The notes: generated by a model from the letters alone, not told the origin. Positions 1-7,547 are shown, counted from the stretch's first letter. The stretch: DNA of 7,756 nucleotides from Microbacteriaceae bacterium (GCA_025463615.1 JAODAU010000006.1:1-7756); one strand, 5' to 3'. Translations and numbers: made by a program.

Positions 1-902
1 GAGACGTTCTGCACGATCATGTCGATGTTGGCATCCGTCGACGCCACGATGGTGAAGATCTGCGCGGCCTTGCCGGGCACGTCGGGCACGCCGACGACGG
101 TGATCTTCGCTTCGCCCAGGTCGGATGCGACCCCGGCGATGATGGGCTCTTCCACGATCTCTCCCTCTTTCGGGTTGACCACCAGCGTGCCCTCGTTGTT
201 GTTGAACGAGGACCGCACATGCAAAGTAACGCCGTGGCGGCGGGCATATTCCACGGCGCGAATATAAAGGACCTTGGCTCCCGCGGCCGCGAGTTCCAGC
301 ATCTCCTCGCTGGTGATCCTGTCGATCTTGTGGGCGGCGGGCACGACGCGCGGGTCGGCGGTGAAAACGCCGTCGACATCCGTGTAGATCTCGCACACGT
401 CGGCGCCGAGCGCGGCCGCCATCGCGACGGCGGTGGTGTCGGATCCGCCCCGGCCGAGCGTGGTGATGTCGCCGGTGGTGCGGCTGAACCCCTGGAACCC
501 GGCGACGATGGCGACGGCCCCGGCATCGAGGGCCTCGCGGATGCGCTTGGGCGAGACATCCACGATGCGCGCGGCACCGTGCTTCGAGTCGGTGACGAGC
601 CCGGCCTGGCTGCCGGTGTACGAGCGGGCGTCCTGCCCGAGGCTCTTGATGGCCATGGCCAGCAGGCTCATCGAGATGCGCTCGCCCGCGGTGAGCAGCA
701 TGTCGAGCTCGCGGCCGGATGCCAGCGGCGTGACCTCATTGGCGAGGTCGATGAGCTCGTCGGTCGTGTCGCCCATGGCGGACACGACCACGACGACCTC
801 GTTGCCGGCCTTGCGGGTCTCGACGATGCGCTTGGCGACGCGCTTGATGCTCTCGGCGTCGGCGACGGACGAGCCACCGTACTTCTGCACGATCAAGCTC
901 AC
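1..902 (-). CDS. lysC: Aspartate kinase, 3' end cut off by the window
   Basis: Catalyses ATP-dependent phosphorylation of aspartate, the first step to lysine, threonine, methionine and diaminopimelate, in the cytoplasm. The 300 codons visible start at a GTG preceded by AGGAG with 5 nt between. The N-terminal KYGGSS motif (residues 7-12), [10 protein letters not shown] (41-50) and the [12 protein letters not shown] segment (147-158) mark the amino-acid kinase domain. The first ACT regulatory domain begins near residue 265 ([17 protein letters not shown]) and runs off the edge, so the second ACT repeat and the stop are missing. It follows recR after a 63-nt gap. In related genomes the aspartate-semialdehyde dehydrogenase gene asd commonly follows, but it would lie outside this window. 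An internal GTG at residue 250 probably starts a separate beta subunit. The enzyme assignment is very secure; the symbol could equally be ask. Confidence 0.96.
   Translation of the reverse strand, partial: MSLIVQKYGGSSVADAESIKRVAKRIVETRKAGNEVVVVVSAMGDTTDELIDLANEVTPLASGRELDMLLTAGERISMSLLAMAIKSLGQDARSYTGSQAGLVTDSKHGAARIVDVSPKRIREALDAGAVAIVAGFQGFSRTTGDITTLGRGGSDTTAVAMAAALGADVCEIYTDVDGVFTADPRVVPAAHKIDRITSEEMLELAAAGAKVLYIRAVEYARRHGVTLHVRSSFNNNEGTLVVNPKEGEIVEEPIIAGVASDLGEAKITVVGVPDVPGKAAQIFTIVASTDANIDMIVQNV
153..170 (-). promoter_or_regulatory. Internal ribosome binding site and GTG start for a putative aspartate kinase beta subunit
   Basis: Inside the kinase frame, the purine-rich stretch AAAGAGGGAGAGATC stands directly before a GTG codon (residue 250, reading [12 protein letters not shown]). 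It offers a good Shine-Dalgarno core (GAGGGA) about 7 nt from the start. In Corynebacterium glutamicum the lysC beta subunit starts at the equivalent GTG (VEEAVLTGVATD, from memory), just before the ACT domains. The product here would be the ACT-domain regulatory polypeptide of an alpha2-beta2 enzyme. The motif is seen directly; its use is inferred from that homology. Confidence 0.6.
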
Positions 903-955
903 GGGCACTCCTGGAACACGGCGATGGAACGGCCGGGCGGATGGCCGAAGCTCAA

Positions 956-961
956 ATTCTA
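956..961 (-). promoter_or_regulatory. Possible -10 box for aspartate kinase
   Basis: TAGAAT, a good match to TANNNT/TATAAT, lies just after the recR stop and 53 nt before the kinase GTG. It is one of the few AT-rich spots in this part of the window. I see no convincing -35 hexamer at 16-18 nt upstream, so this would be a -10-dominated promoter, or the kinase may simply be read through from recR. Confidence 0.35.
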
Positions 962-965
962 CCGG

Positions 966-1565
<600 letters not shown>

Positions 1566-1568
1566 GGG

Positions 1569-3638
1569 CTACTGCTCTCTCGGCACGACGCGGGGAGCGA
1601 TGGCCTGCTCCTCGATGAAGCTCGCGCCGAGGATCTCGCGCACCACGGCCTCGCCGTAGCGTTGCTTGTCGGCGGGCGTCGATCCCGAGGGCGGGGTCGC
1701 GACCGGGATGGATGGCGCGGCCTTCTGCACCGCGGGCGCCGGGGCCTTCGCGGCGGGGGCGGCCTTCACGGGCGCGGGCGCCGGCCGGGTCTCCGGCTCG
1801 GAGTCGGCGATGGTGGCGGTGGCCCAGGTGAGCGCGGGCTCCTCGTCGGGGGCGTCGGGCTCCGGCGGTTCGTCGGGGAGGGGAGGCTCGTCGGTGGTCG
1901 GTGAGGTCTCGACAGGCTCGACCCGCTTGACCTCGTCGACCCGCTTGACCTCGTCGACCCGCTTTTCGTCCGCGGGCGCGGGGGCTGGGGCGGGCGCTGC
2001 CGCCGCGACCGGCGCCGGCGCCTCGCGCGTGGCCTCCACCTTCGCGGTGAGCAGCGGGCGGAACCCGAGCACCTCGACAACGGCCTGCTTGAGGTGGTCG
2101 GCGACGCCCTCGCCCGGGGCCGAGCGCTGCTTGAGCGCGTCGACATCCTTCTGGCTGGCGAAGGTGAGGTCGAGGATGTTGCCCTCGCGCAGCGCGATCG
2201 GCGTGGAGGTGCTCACCACCAGCCACGACGAACGCTTGGCCTTGGCGATGGCCTCGAGGATCTCGGGCCAGGAATCCTTGACCTGCTGGAAGGTGACCTC
2301 GGCGGCCGTGGCGCTCACGGCGACGGCCTGCTCCTGCTCGACCGTGCCCTCGCTGATGGTGGGCGCCTGCACCTCGGTGACGGTGACCGAGGGCTGCGGG
2401 GTCGGGACGACGACGGGCGGCGCGACGGGCGGCGCGACCGGCGCGGGAGCCGCCGCGGCGACCGGCGAGTCCACCGCGACCCCGATGCGGCGCTCGAGCC
2501 GCTCCACGCGGGCGAGCGCGCCGCGCTGCGAATCGTCGCTGGCGGGCACGAGCACCCGCGCGATCATCAGCTCGAGGTGGAGGCGTGGGGAGGTGGCGCC
2601 CGTCATCTCCGTGAGGGCGGCGTTGACGACATCCGCGGCCCGGCTGAGCTCGGCGGTGCCGAAGCGCGCGGCCTGGGCGGCCATGCGGTCGAGCTCCTCC
2701 TGCTGGATGCCGCGCAGCACGGCCGCGGCTCCGTCGGTGGTGGCGCTGACCACGATGAGGTCGCGCAGGCGCTCGAGCAGGTCTTCGACGAAGCGCCGCG
2801 GATCCTGCCCGGTCTGGATGACGCGGTCGACGGAGGCGAACGCCGCCGCCGCATCCTGCGCCCCGAGCGCGTCAACGACGTCGCCGAGCAGCGCGCCGTG
2901 GGTGTAGCCGAGGAGGGCGACGGCCCGCTCGTACTGCACCGACGACCCCTCGGAACCGGCGATCAGCTGGTCCAGGATCGAGAGCGTGTCACGCACGGAC
3001 CCACCGCCGGCCCGAACCACGAGCGGCAGCACGCCGGGCTCGACCTCGACGCCCTCGAGCACGCAGATCGACTGCACGTATTCGAGCATCTGCGCGGGCG
3101 GCACGAGGCGGAACGGGTAGTGGTGCGTGCGCGAGCGGATGGTGCCGATGACCTTCTCGGGCTCCGTGGTCGCGAAGATGAACTTCACGTGCTCCGGCGG
3201 CTCCTCCACGATCTTGAGCAGCGCGTTGAAGCCCTGCGGCGTGACAATGTGCGCCTCGTCGAATATGAAGATCTTGAAGCGGTCGCGGGCCGGCGCGAAC
3301 ACGGCACGCTCACGCAGGTCGCGGGCGTCGTCGACGCCGTTGTGGCTGGCGGCGTCGATCTCCACGACATCCATCGACCCGCTGCCGTCGCGGCTCAGCT
3401 CGACGCAGGAGGGGCAGACGCCGCAGGGCGTGTCCGTGGGGCCTTCGGCGCAGTTGAGGCAGCGGGCCAGGATGCGGGCGGACGTGGTCTTGCCGCAGCC
3501 GCGCGGGCCGCTGAAGAGATAGGCGTGGTTCACCCGGTCGGTGCGCAGGGCGTTGCGCAGCGGATCGGTCACCTGCGACTGCCCGATCAGCTCGGCGAAG
3601 GTCTCGGGCCGGTAGCGGCGATAGAGGGCGGTAACCAC
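1569..3638 (-). CDS. dnaX: DNA polymerase III subunit gamma/tau
   Basis: ATPase of the clamp loader that opens and loads the beta sliding clamp and couples it to the polymerase. Residues 1-230 carry the AAA+ module: Walker A GPRGCGKT (44-51), a zinc site (Cys63, Cys72, Cys75, Cys78), Walker B IFIFDEAH (123-130), the sensor-1 region FIFATTEPEKV (153-163), SRTHHYPFR with the arginine finger (169-177), and sensor-2 GSVRDTLSILDQ (213-224). A clamp-loader helical domain reaches to about residue 370. Then come a Pro/Ala/Val-rich linker (about 390-430), a folded stretch (about 445-540), a low-complexity acidic/Pro linker with a KRVDEV hexapeptide repeat (559-572), and a conserved-looking tail. The start is the GTG encoding MVTALYRRYRPETF; it has no Shine-Dalgarno but a TANNNT box 6 nt before it, suggesting a leaderless mRNA. 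At 689 residues it is a normal length for an actinobacterial DnaX. Confidence 0.97.
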   Translation of the reverse strand: MVTALYRRYRPETFAELIGQSQVTDPLRNALRTDRVNHAYLFSGPRGCGKTTSARILARCLNCAEGPTDTPCGVCPSCVELSRDGSGSMDVVEIDAASHNGVDDARDLRERAVFAPARDRFKIFIFDEAHIVTPQGFNALLKIVEEPPEHVKFIFATTEPEKVIGTIRSRTHHYPFRLVPPAQMLEYVQSICVLEGVEVEPGVLPLVVRAGGGSVRDTLSILDQLIAGSEGSSVQYERAVALLGYTHGALLGDVVDALGAQDAAAAFASVDRVIQTGQDPRRFVEDLLERLRDLIVVSATTDGAAAVLRGIQQEELDRMAAQAARFGTAELSRAADVVNAALTEMTGATSPRLHLELMIARVLVPASDDSQRGALARVERLERRIGVAVDSPVAAAAPAPVAPPVAPPVVVPTPQPSVTVTEVQAPTISEGTVEQEQAVAVSATAAEVTFQQVKDSWPEILEAIAKAKRSSWLVVSTSTPIALREGNILDLTFASQKDVDALKQRSAPGEGVADHLKQAVVEVLGFRPLLTAKVEATREAPAPVAAAAPAPAPAPADEKRVDEVKRVDEVKRVEPVETSPTTDEPPLPDEPPEPDAPDEEPALTWATATIADSEPETRPAPAPVKAAPAAKAPAPAVQKAAPSIPVATPPSGSTPADKQRYGEAVVREILGASFIEEQAIAPRVVPREQ
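1905..1964 (-). repeat. 18-bp tandem repeat fused to a REP-like word inside the dnaX linker
   Basis: On the plus strand, the 18-mer TCGACCCGCTTGACCTCG occurs at 1918-1935 and again without change at 1936-1953, followed by 11 bases of a third copy (1954-1964). It encodes KRVDEV repeats. The left end joins GGTCTCGACAGGCTCGACC (1905-1923), which reads VEPVET in the DnaX frame. As I recall, words like this are dispersed in many copies in Microbacteriaceae and related genomes. The repeats are seen directly; REP-like origin is inference. The reading frame is kept. Confidence 0.75.
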
Positions 3639-3644
3639 TGGTCA

Positions 3645-3650
3645 AGACTA
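3645..3650 (-). promoter_or_regulatory. Probable -10 box giving a leaderless dnaX transcript
   Basis: TAGTCT (matching TANNNT) is followed by exactly six bases, TTGACCA minus its first T, and then the dnaX GTG. The expected transcription start would therefore fall on the start codon itself. No Shine-Dalgarno is present before the GTG. This is the standard layout of leaderless genes in actinobacteria. A clear -35 element is not visible. Confidence 0.55.
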
Positions 3651-3720
3651 CCGGCCGCGACCGACACCCCGGCCGGGTCGGCGGATGCCTGTGGACGCCC
3701 CCGGCGAACACCGCGCCGCG

Positions 3721-3749
3721 CCCGCACCGGGTGGTTACACCGGTGCGGG
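3721..3749 (-). terminator. GC-rich hairpin after the four-gene export cassette
   Basis: CCCGCACCGG at 3721-3730 and its perfect complement CCGGTGCGGG at 3740-3749 form a 10-bp stem with a 9-nt loop. The stem begins 6 nt past the TAG of the last cassette gene and lies about 80 nt before dnaX. No T-run follows, as is common for terminators in high-GC actinobacteria. It separates the cassette from dnaX, which appears to have its own promoter. Confidence 0.7.
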
Positions 3750-3755
3750 CCGCGG

Positions 3756-5486
3756 CTACGGGGTGTACCCGTTGGCCCCCGCAGAGGCCGTCGCCAGCGT
3801 GACGTACGTGAGGGCACCGCCCACGGCATCCAGCACGCCGAGCCGCAGCGCGCTGACCGTGTATTGCGGGCTCCGGTACGGCGGGATCCCGGCGGTGAAG
3901 CTGCTCCCGGCAGGCGCCCCGGGCCGGTCCGGCTGCACGTTCACCATCACCGAGAGGATGCCCGGCAGGCCCGAGAACACCCCCGACAGCGCGGTGACCA
4001 GCGGCGCCGTCACCGTCGCGAGCGTGGTGCCGAGCGTGGTCACGAGACCGATGAGCGTCGTCGCCAGCAGCGTCGTCACCGGCGCGAGCAGGCCGGTGGC
4101 GAGCGGCGTGACGAGTCCTGATGCCACGCTCGAGAGCGTGCCGAGCCCGAGGAGGGTGAGCGCGGCATCCACCGTCGCCTGGACCGCGGGCAGCAGCGGC
4201 AGCACGTCGGCGGTGACCGCGAGCGTGGCCGTGCCGTCGAGCACGGCGCCCAGCCCGACGGCGCCCGTGATGCCCAGCTGGATGATGTCGGCGCCGGCCA
4301 GCCGCGCATCGGCGGTGATCGCGACGTTCAGGGTCGCCGCGCGGATCGCGGCCGTGAGCGCGGCCAGCACGGTCGCGGTCCACGTGTCGAGCAGCGCCCC
4401 CACCCGCGACACGAGCGCGTTCGCGACCGCCGCATCGATCACGAGCTGCGTGTTCGGCGCCAGGCTGTTCAGCCCGTCCACGCCGCCGAGCAGCTTGGCC
4501 AGGTCGACCCCGACGTGCCCGTTCGAGAGGTCGATCGTGACCACGCCGTCCGTGAGCTTCTGGGTGAGCAGCGGGTCGATCGTGGTGTGCAGGTCCAGCC
4601 CGGTGACCGAGACCGCGGCCGTGTAGCTGCCGAGCCCCAGCGACCCGAGAAGCGTCGTGAGCCGCGACTGCAGCGTGGTCGCGATCGAGCCGGTCGGGCC
4701 GACGAGGCCCGTCACGGCGGTGTCGACCGACGTGACCGCGGATGACACGGCCCCCGTCACCCCGGCGACCAGTGGGCTGTCGAGCGCCAGCCCCAGCCCG
4801 GCGATGCCGTAGCTGCGCGTGGACCCCGTCGTCGGCGCCCCGCCCCACTGCGCCGCGTGCATGGCCGCGCACCAGTCGAGCGTCGAGGCCGCCCCGACCG
4901 CCCCGACCTTCAGCGCGAGGTTCGCGATCCCCGAGACAGGCAGCAGGCTCGCCAGCCCGATGGATGCCGGCTGCGGCAGCTGGTTGGCCGGAGTGGTCGG
5001 CGTGACGCCGAGCCCGCCCGAGTCGCTCACGAGCCCGGCCGCGCCGGCCGAGTATCCGGTGCTGGTGACCCGCGCGTACTGGTTCACGGCTCCTGCCGAC
5101 CCGAGCGGCAGGCCCACGGTCAGTCCGCTGAGGTCGATGCCGATCGCGCCCAGCGCGGTCACGTTGAGCGGGTTCAGGTAGGTGTCGTCGGTGGGGCCCG
5201 CGGTGACGTGCGTCGCGCCCGCCGGCGAACCCACGGCCGCGGCAGCCCGCGTGGCCGAGGCGGGCTGCAGGGCGGCCAGGGCATCCAGGTTCGTGCCGAG
5301 CAGTGAGCCGCCCAGGAACCGGCCGGATGCCGTGGTCGTGAAGCCGGTGTCCGTGCCGCACGCGCCCTGGGTCCCGAGCGCGGCGGTGGTCCACTCCTGC
5401 GTGGTCCAGCTCGCGTTGGTGAGGCCGACCGCGGCCACGGCCGTCGCCGCCGCGAGCGAGAGCGCGAGCAGCAGCCGCCGGCGCAT
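3756..5486 (-). CDS. Secreted choice-of-anchor-G-like protein with SipW-type signal peptide and no anchor
   Basis: Exported protein of unknown molecular function, 576 residues. The ATG overlaps the previous stop in TGATG, which fixes the start and implies translational coupling; a longer upstream reading in this frame is a shadow. The N-terminus has RRR, a hydrophobic stretch (5-22) and then NASWTTQEW, the pattern of SipW-cognate signal peptides, with likely cleavage after Ala25. From about residue 48 the sequence (GFTTTASGRFLGG, then DDTYLNPLNVTALGAIGIDLSGLTVGLPLGS in shorter blocks at 101-130) matches my recollection of the choice-of-anchor G family. A long Ala/Leu/Thr/Val-rich region follows (about 240-510), probably repetitive structure. 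Cys43 and Cys206 may form a disulfide. Related proteins usually end in an anchor; this one stops at TYVTLATASAGANGYTP with neither sorting motif nor membrane segment. The family call rests on remembered sequence patterns. Confidence 0.85.
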   Translation of the reverse strand: MRRRLLLALSLAAATAVAAVGLTNASWTTQEWTTAALGTQGACGTDTGFTTTASGRFLGGSLLGTNLDALAALQPASATRAAAAVGSPAGATHVTAGPTDDTYLNPLNVTALGAIGIDLSGLTVGLPLGSAGAVNQYARVTSTGYSAGAAGLVSDSGGLGVTPTTPANQLPQPASIGLASLLPVSGIANLALKVGAVGAASTLDWCAAMHAAQWGGAPTTGSTRSYGIAGLGLALDSPLVAGVTGAVSSAVTSVDTAVTGLVGPTGSIATTLQSRLTTLLGSLGLGSYTAAVSVTGLDLHTTIDPLLTQKLTDGVVTIDLSNGHVGVDLAKLLGGVDGLNSLAPNTQLVIDAAVANALVSRVGALLDTWTATVLAALTAAIRAATLNVAITADARLAGADIIQLGITGAVGLGAVLDGTATLAVTADVLPLLPAVQATVDAALTLLGLGTLSSVASGLVTPLATGLLAPVTTLLATTLIGLVTTLGTTLATVTAPLVTALSGVFSGLPGILSVMVNVQPDRPGAPAGSSFTAGIPPYRSPQYTVSALRLGVLDAVGGALTYVTLATASAGANGYTP

Positions 5487-6175
5487 CACGAGCGCGCCCG
5501 TCGGATGCGGCGGGCGCCGTGCACCGTGACGCCCACGCCGATCGCGCCGAGGGCCAGCAGGGCCACGGCCCCGACATCCGCGCCGGTGGAGGCGAGGGCT
5601 GCGGGCGCAGGGTCGCCGTCCGCGGCGGTGACCCCGAAACCGACGTTGGCGGTGAGGCCCTGCAGCGAGCGGTCGGCGCGGGCCGCCGGGGTGTCGGGCA
5701 GCTCGAGCGTGACGAGCAGGAACTTGTCCTGGATGCCGCCCAGCCCCCACTGCGTTGACTGCGACGCACCCGCCGCCGCGGTCGACGCGAACACCGTGGC
5801 GCGCCCGGCGGCGCAGGCGGGGGCCGACGGCATCCCCGTCCACGGCTGGTCGCAGCGGTCGAGCGAGAGCCAGAGCCCGTGCGGGCTGGTGATGAGCTGG
5901 CCGCCGCTGTTCCAGAACTGCGCGTGCAGCGTGGAGCTCGGGCCGACGAGGTCGGCCGCGATCTGCCAGTGCTCCACCGAGCCGGGCGACATGTCCAGGA
6001 ACGACGCCGTGCCGGGATCGGACCAGAGCTGCAGGTGCGAGCCCTGCGCTCCGGTGACCGGCAGCATCGCGGCCGTGGCGCGCATCGCGAAGGCCGAGAG
6101 CCCGGCGGCGAGCACGAGGCAGCTGAGCACCGCGGCGGTGATCCGGCGGGCCGGCCAGGCGGTGTCAGCGCGCAT
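5486..6175 (-). CDS. Cell-wall-anchored exported protein with LASTG sorting signal, TasA-like C-terminal signature
   Basis: Surface protein of unknown function, 229 residues. It has a basic N-terminus and one hydrophobic signal segment (about 12-30, ending AFAMRATA). It lacks the ASWT-type motif seen in the first and fourth cassette proteins, so ordinary Sec/type I processing is likely. The extracellular part (about 40-190) contains Cys108 and Cys121 and ends with LELPDTPAARADRSLQGLTANVGFGVTAAD (shown here for residues 157-186), resembling the closing strands of camelysin/TasA-type proteins. The C-terminus is a full sorting signal: LASTG (194-198), a hydrophobic segment (201-218) and a basic tail RRIRRARS. 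LAXTG is the motif used by class E sortases of high-GC actinobacteria. The start overlaps the peptidase gene by 11 nt and the stop overlaps the next ATG by one base. No sortase is in the window. Confidence 0.88.
   Translation of the reverse strand: MRADTAWPARRITAAVLSCLVLAAGLSAFAMRATAAMLPVTGAQGSHLQLWSDPGTASFLDMSPGSVEHWQIAADLVGPSSTLHAQFWNSGGQLITSPHGLWLSLDRCDQPWTGMPSAPACAAGRATVFASTAAAGASQSTQWGLGGIQDKFLLVTLELPDTPAARADRSLQGLTANVGFGVTAADGDPAPAALASTGADVGAVALLALGAIGVGVTVHGARRIRRARS
5582..5596 (-). other. LASTG sortase recognition motif (protein-level site)
   Basis: These 15 bases encode Leu-Ala-Ser-Thr-Gly at residues 194-198 of the anchored protein, followed by a membrane-spanning stretch and an Arg-rich end. 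A class E sortase would cleave between Thr and Gly and join the Thr to the peptidoglycan crosslink. The motif is seen directly; sortase class is assigned from known LAXTG preference. Confidence 0.8.
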
Positions 6176-6713
6176 CCCGCTCGCCTCCCCGCGGCCAGAA
6201 CGACCAGAGCACGAGCGCGGCGATCGCCACCGTCGCGAGCGCGATCAGCAGCGGCGAGCGCAGCAGCGCCCAGATCGCGCCGATGCCCGGGGCCGACCAC
6301 ACGACCAGGCGGGCCGTGTGCACGCGGTAGGGGGTGGCATCCGCGGTGCGGTTGTCGTCGCCCTTGAGGGTGAGCAGGCGCGACCCGCCCGACTCGCGGA
6401 TGCCGACGATCCGGTGCGTCACGGGCAGCGTCGAGCCCGCGACCGGCACGGTCACCACCTGGCCCACCCGCAGTTCGGATGCCGCCACCGGCACCGTGAT
6501 CGCCAGCGCGCCCTGCGGCATCGTCGGCGCCATCGACCCGGTTCGGAACACGTCGAACGAGACGCCGAACGCGAGGCTCGCGGCGAAGCCGACGATGCCG
6601 ATCACGCCGATCACCGCGCCGAGCCCGAGCACCAGCTCCCGTGCCGCACCCTTCGGATCGCGCCTCGTCTCCGGCACCGGCCCGAACACTTCGGATGAGA
6701 TCGTGATGGCCAT
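6165..6713 (-). CDS. SipW-like ER-type signal peptidase I
   Basis: Membrane serine protease that removes signal peptides on the outer face of the cytoplasmic membrane. It has 182 residues, an N-terminal membrane segment (about 26-51), a catalytic core and a C-terminal membrane segment (about 153-172). The serine motif is FRTGSMAPTM with Ser60. The expected general base is His100 in PVTHRIVGI, where typical bacterial LepB enzymes have lysine, so this is the Ser-His, ER-type (S26B) class that includes Bacillus SipW. GDDNR (118-122) supplies the conserved aspartates. Ser-to-His spacing is 40 and Ser-to-Asp119 is 59, the same as I recall for SipW (Ser47, His87, Asp106). The ATG is 4 nt after the previous stop, with GGAG from the preceding codons as ribosome site. 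Its flanking substrates suggest it is dedicated to the ASWT-type signals of the first and fourth proteins. Confidence 0.94.
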   Translation of the reverse strand: MAITISSEVFGPVPETRRDPKGAARELVLGLGAVIGVIGIVGFAASLAFGVSFDVFRTGSMAPTMPQGALAITVPVAASELRVGQVVTVPVAGSTLPVTHRIVGIRESGGSRLLTLKGDDNRTADATPYRVHTARLVVWSAPGIGAIWALLRSPLLIALATVAIAALVLWSFWPRGGERDAR

Positions 6714-6717
6714 GGGA

Positions 6718-7422
6718 TCACTCCGAGGTCGCGTCGAAGAGCCACACCGGCGCGAGCGAACGACCCTGCAGGGTGCTCGGCGACCCGGCCGGCAGCGAGA
6801 CCTGGAAGCAGTAGTGCACCACCGATCCGCCCGCGGCCGCCACGGCCTGCGTGTCGCCGGTCGCCGGGTGGGCGTCGAGACCGGTGCCGGTGAGCGCCAG
6901 CGCCGTGTAGGTCGGCGTGACCGGGGCGAAGGATGCCGCGTCGCAGGCCGGCGCCACCGCCGCCCCCGTGGTCGTGACCACGCCGACCTTCAGCTGCAGC
7001 GCGCCCCAGAGCAGGCCCCCGGCATCCACGTCCGCGCCGGTGATGTGCTGGGCGGTCTCAAGCTGCAGGTCGCCCGCGATCGAGCCGGCCTTGGTGCGCA
7101 GCGCGACCGGCGCCCAGACCGTTTCCCCCGGAGCGAGGTTCAGGGCGTTCGGCGAGAAGGCGAGCGTGTTGCCCGGCGTGGTCTCGTGGTCGCTGAAGCC
7201 GGTGAGGAACCCGGCCGCCGAGGGCAGCGCGGCGTTCTGCTCGACGTCGAAGCTCGAGGTGCCGACGCCCGGGGTGCCCGATCCGGTGCCGCCGAACGCC
7301 CACTCGGTGTCGGTCCACGAGGCGAGCGTCATCGTGGTTCCGACGCCCAGCACCGCCCCCGCCGCCAGAACCGACAATATCTTTGCTCTCGCGCGGATGG
7401 CGCGACGAATAAACCCCTGCAT
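6718..7422 (-). CDS. Exported protein with SipW-type (alternate) signal peptide, TasA/camelysin-like
   Basis: First gene of the cassette, 234 residues, probably a secreted surface or fibre subunit. I chose the ATG at 7422 because GGGGGA lies 9 nt before it; an in-frame GTG eight codons earlier has no ribosome site. The N-terminus has scattered Arg/Lys, then a hydrophobic core KILSVLAAGAVLGVGTTM (14-31) and TLASWTDTEW (32-41), a clear SipW-cognate signal with cleavage likely after Ala34. The mature part contains VWAPVALRTKAGSIAGDLQL (102-121), two cysteines (Cys160, Cys205) that could pair, and ends VSLPAG...LQG...VWLFDATSE, the closing signature of the alternate-signal exported families (RER_14450-like, from memory). 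No sorting motif or C-terminal membrane segment is present, so it is released, or it polymerises or binds another component. Family membership is likely; the fibre role is inferred from the tapA-sipW-tasA parallel. Confidence 0.9.
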   Translation of the reverse strand: MQGFIRRAIRARAKILSVLAAGAVLGVGTTMTLASWTDTEWAFGGTGSGTPGVGTSSFDVEQNAALPSAAGFLTGFSDHETTPGNTLAFSPNALNLAPGETVWAPVALRTKAGSIAGDLQLETAQHITGADVDAGGLLWGALQLKVGVVTTTGAAVAPACDAASFAPVTPTYTALALTGTGLDAHPATGDTQAVAAAGGSVVHYCFQVSLPAGSPSTLQGRSLAPVWLFDATSE

Positions 7423-7500
7423 TTTGGCTGATCCCCCAAAATCCACCCCAGGAGACGCCGCCGTTGGTGTCCCCGTCGGTCCTCTTGTACCGATGGCGAA

Positions 7501-7529
7501 AAGCTAACATCGGTTCGCTTCGCTGTCGC
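7501..7529 (-). promoter_or_regulatory. Candidate promoter of the export cassette
   Basis: The -35 GCGACA (7524-7529) and -10 TAGCTT (7501-7506) are 17 bp apart, and TG one base before the -10 box makes it an extended -10. Transcription would start near 7494, giving a leader of about 70 nt before the ATG at 7422. It is the best-spaced pair I could find in this intergenic region; the match is moderate. Confidence 0.5.
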
Positions 7530-7547
7530 GCGATTTCGGGGTACATT

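Noticed and set aside
2409..2440. Short GC-rich repeats in the first dnaX linker
   Set aside because: They encode a Pro/Ala/Val-rich linker and are explained by amino-acid composition.
2094..4121. Long plus-strand open frame of 675 codons
   Set aside because: Antisense to dnaX and the end of the choice-of-anchor-G-like gene, with a compositionally biased product and no recognisable motif.
5487..5843. Upstream extension of the choice-of-anchor-G-like frame
   Set aside because: The added 119 residues are Arg/Gly-rich and overlap the LASTG gene; the ATG at 5486 begins a clean signal peptide and overlaps the preceding stop.
3310..6300. Minus-strand open frame of 996 codons
   Set aside because: It spans five real genes in another frame, crosses the terminator hairpin and reads as Arg/Ala/Gly-rich filler; the overlapping genes have signal peptides, catalytic motifs and proper starts.
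7423..7446. GTG start eight codons upstream for the first cassette gene
   Set aside because: No ribosome site precedes it, and it would put eight residues before a signal peptide that is complete from the ATG at 7422.
7468..7474. Third TGTCCCC copy in the cassette leader, matching the arm of the inverted repeat
   Set aside because: A single 7-base GC-rich match is too short to count as a site here.
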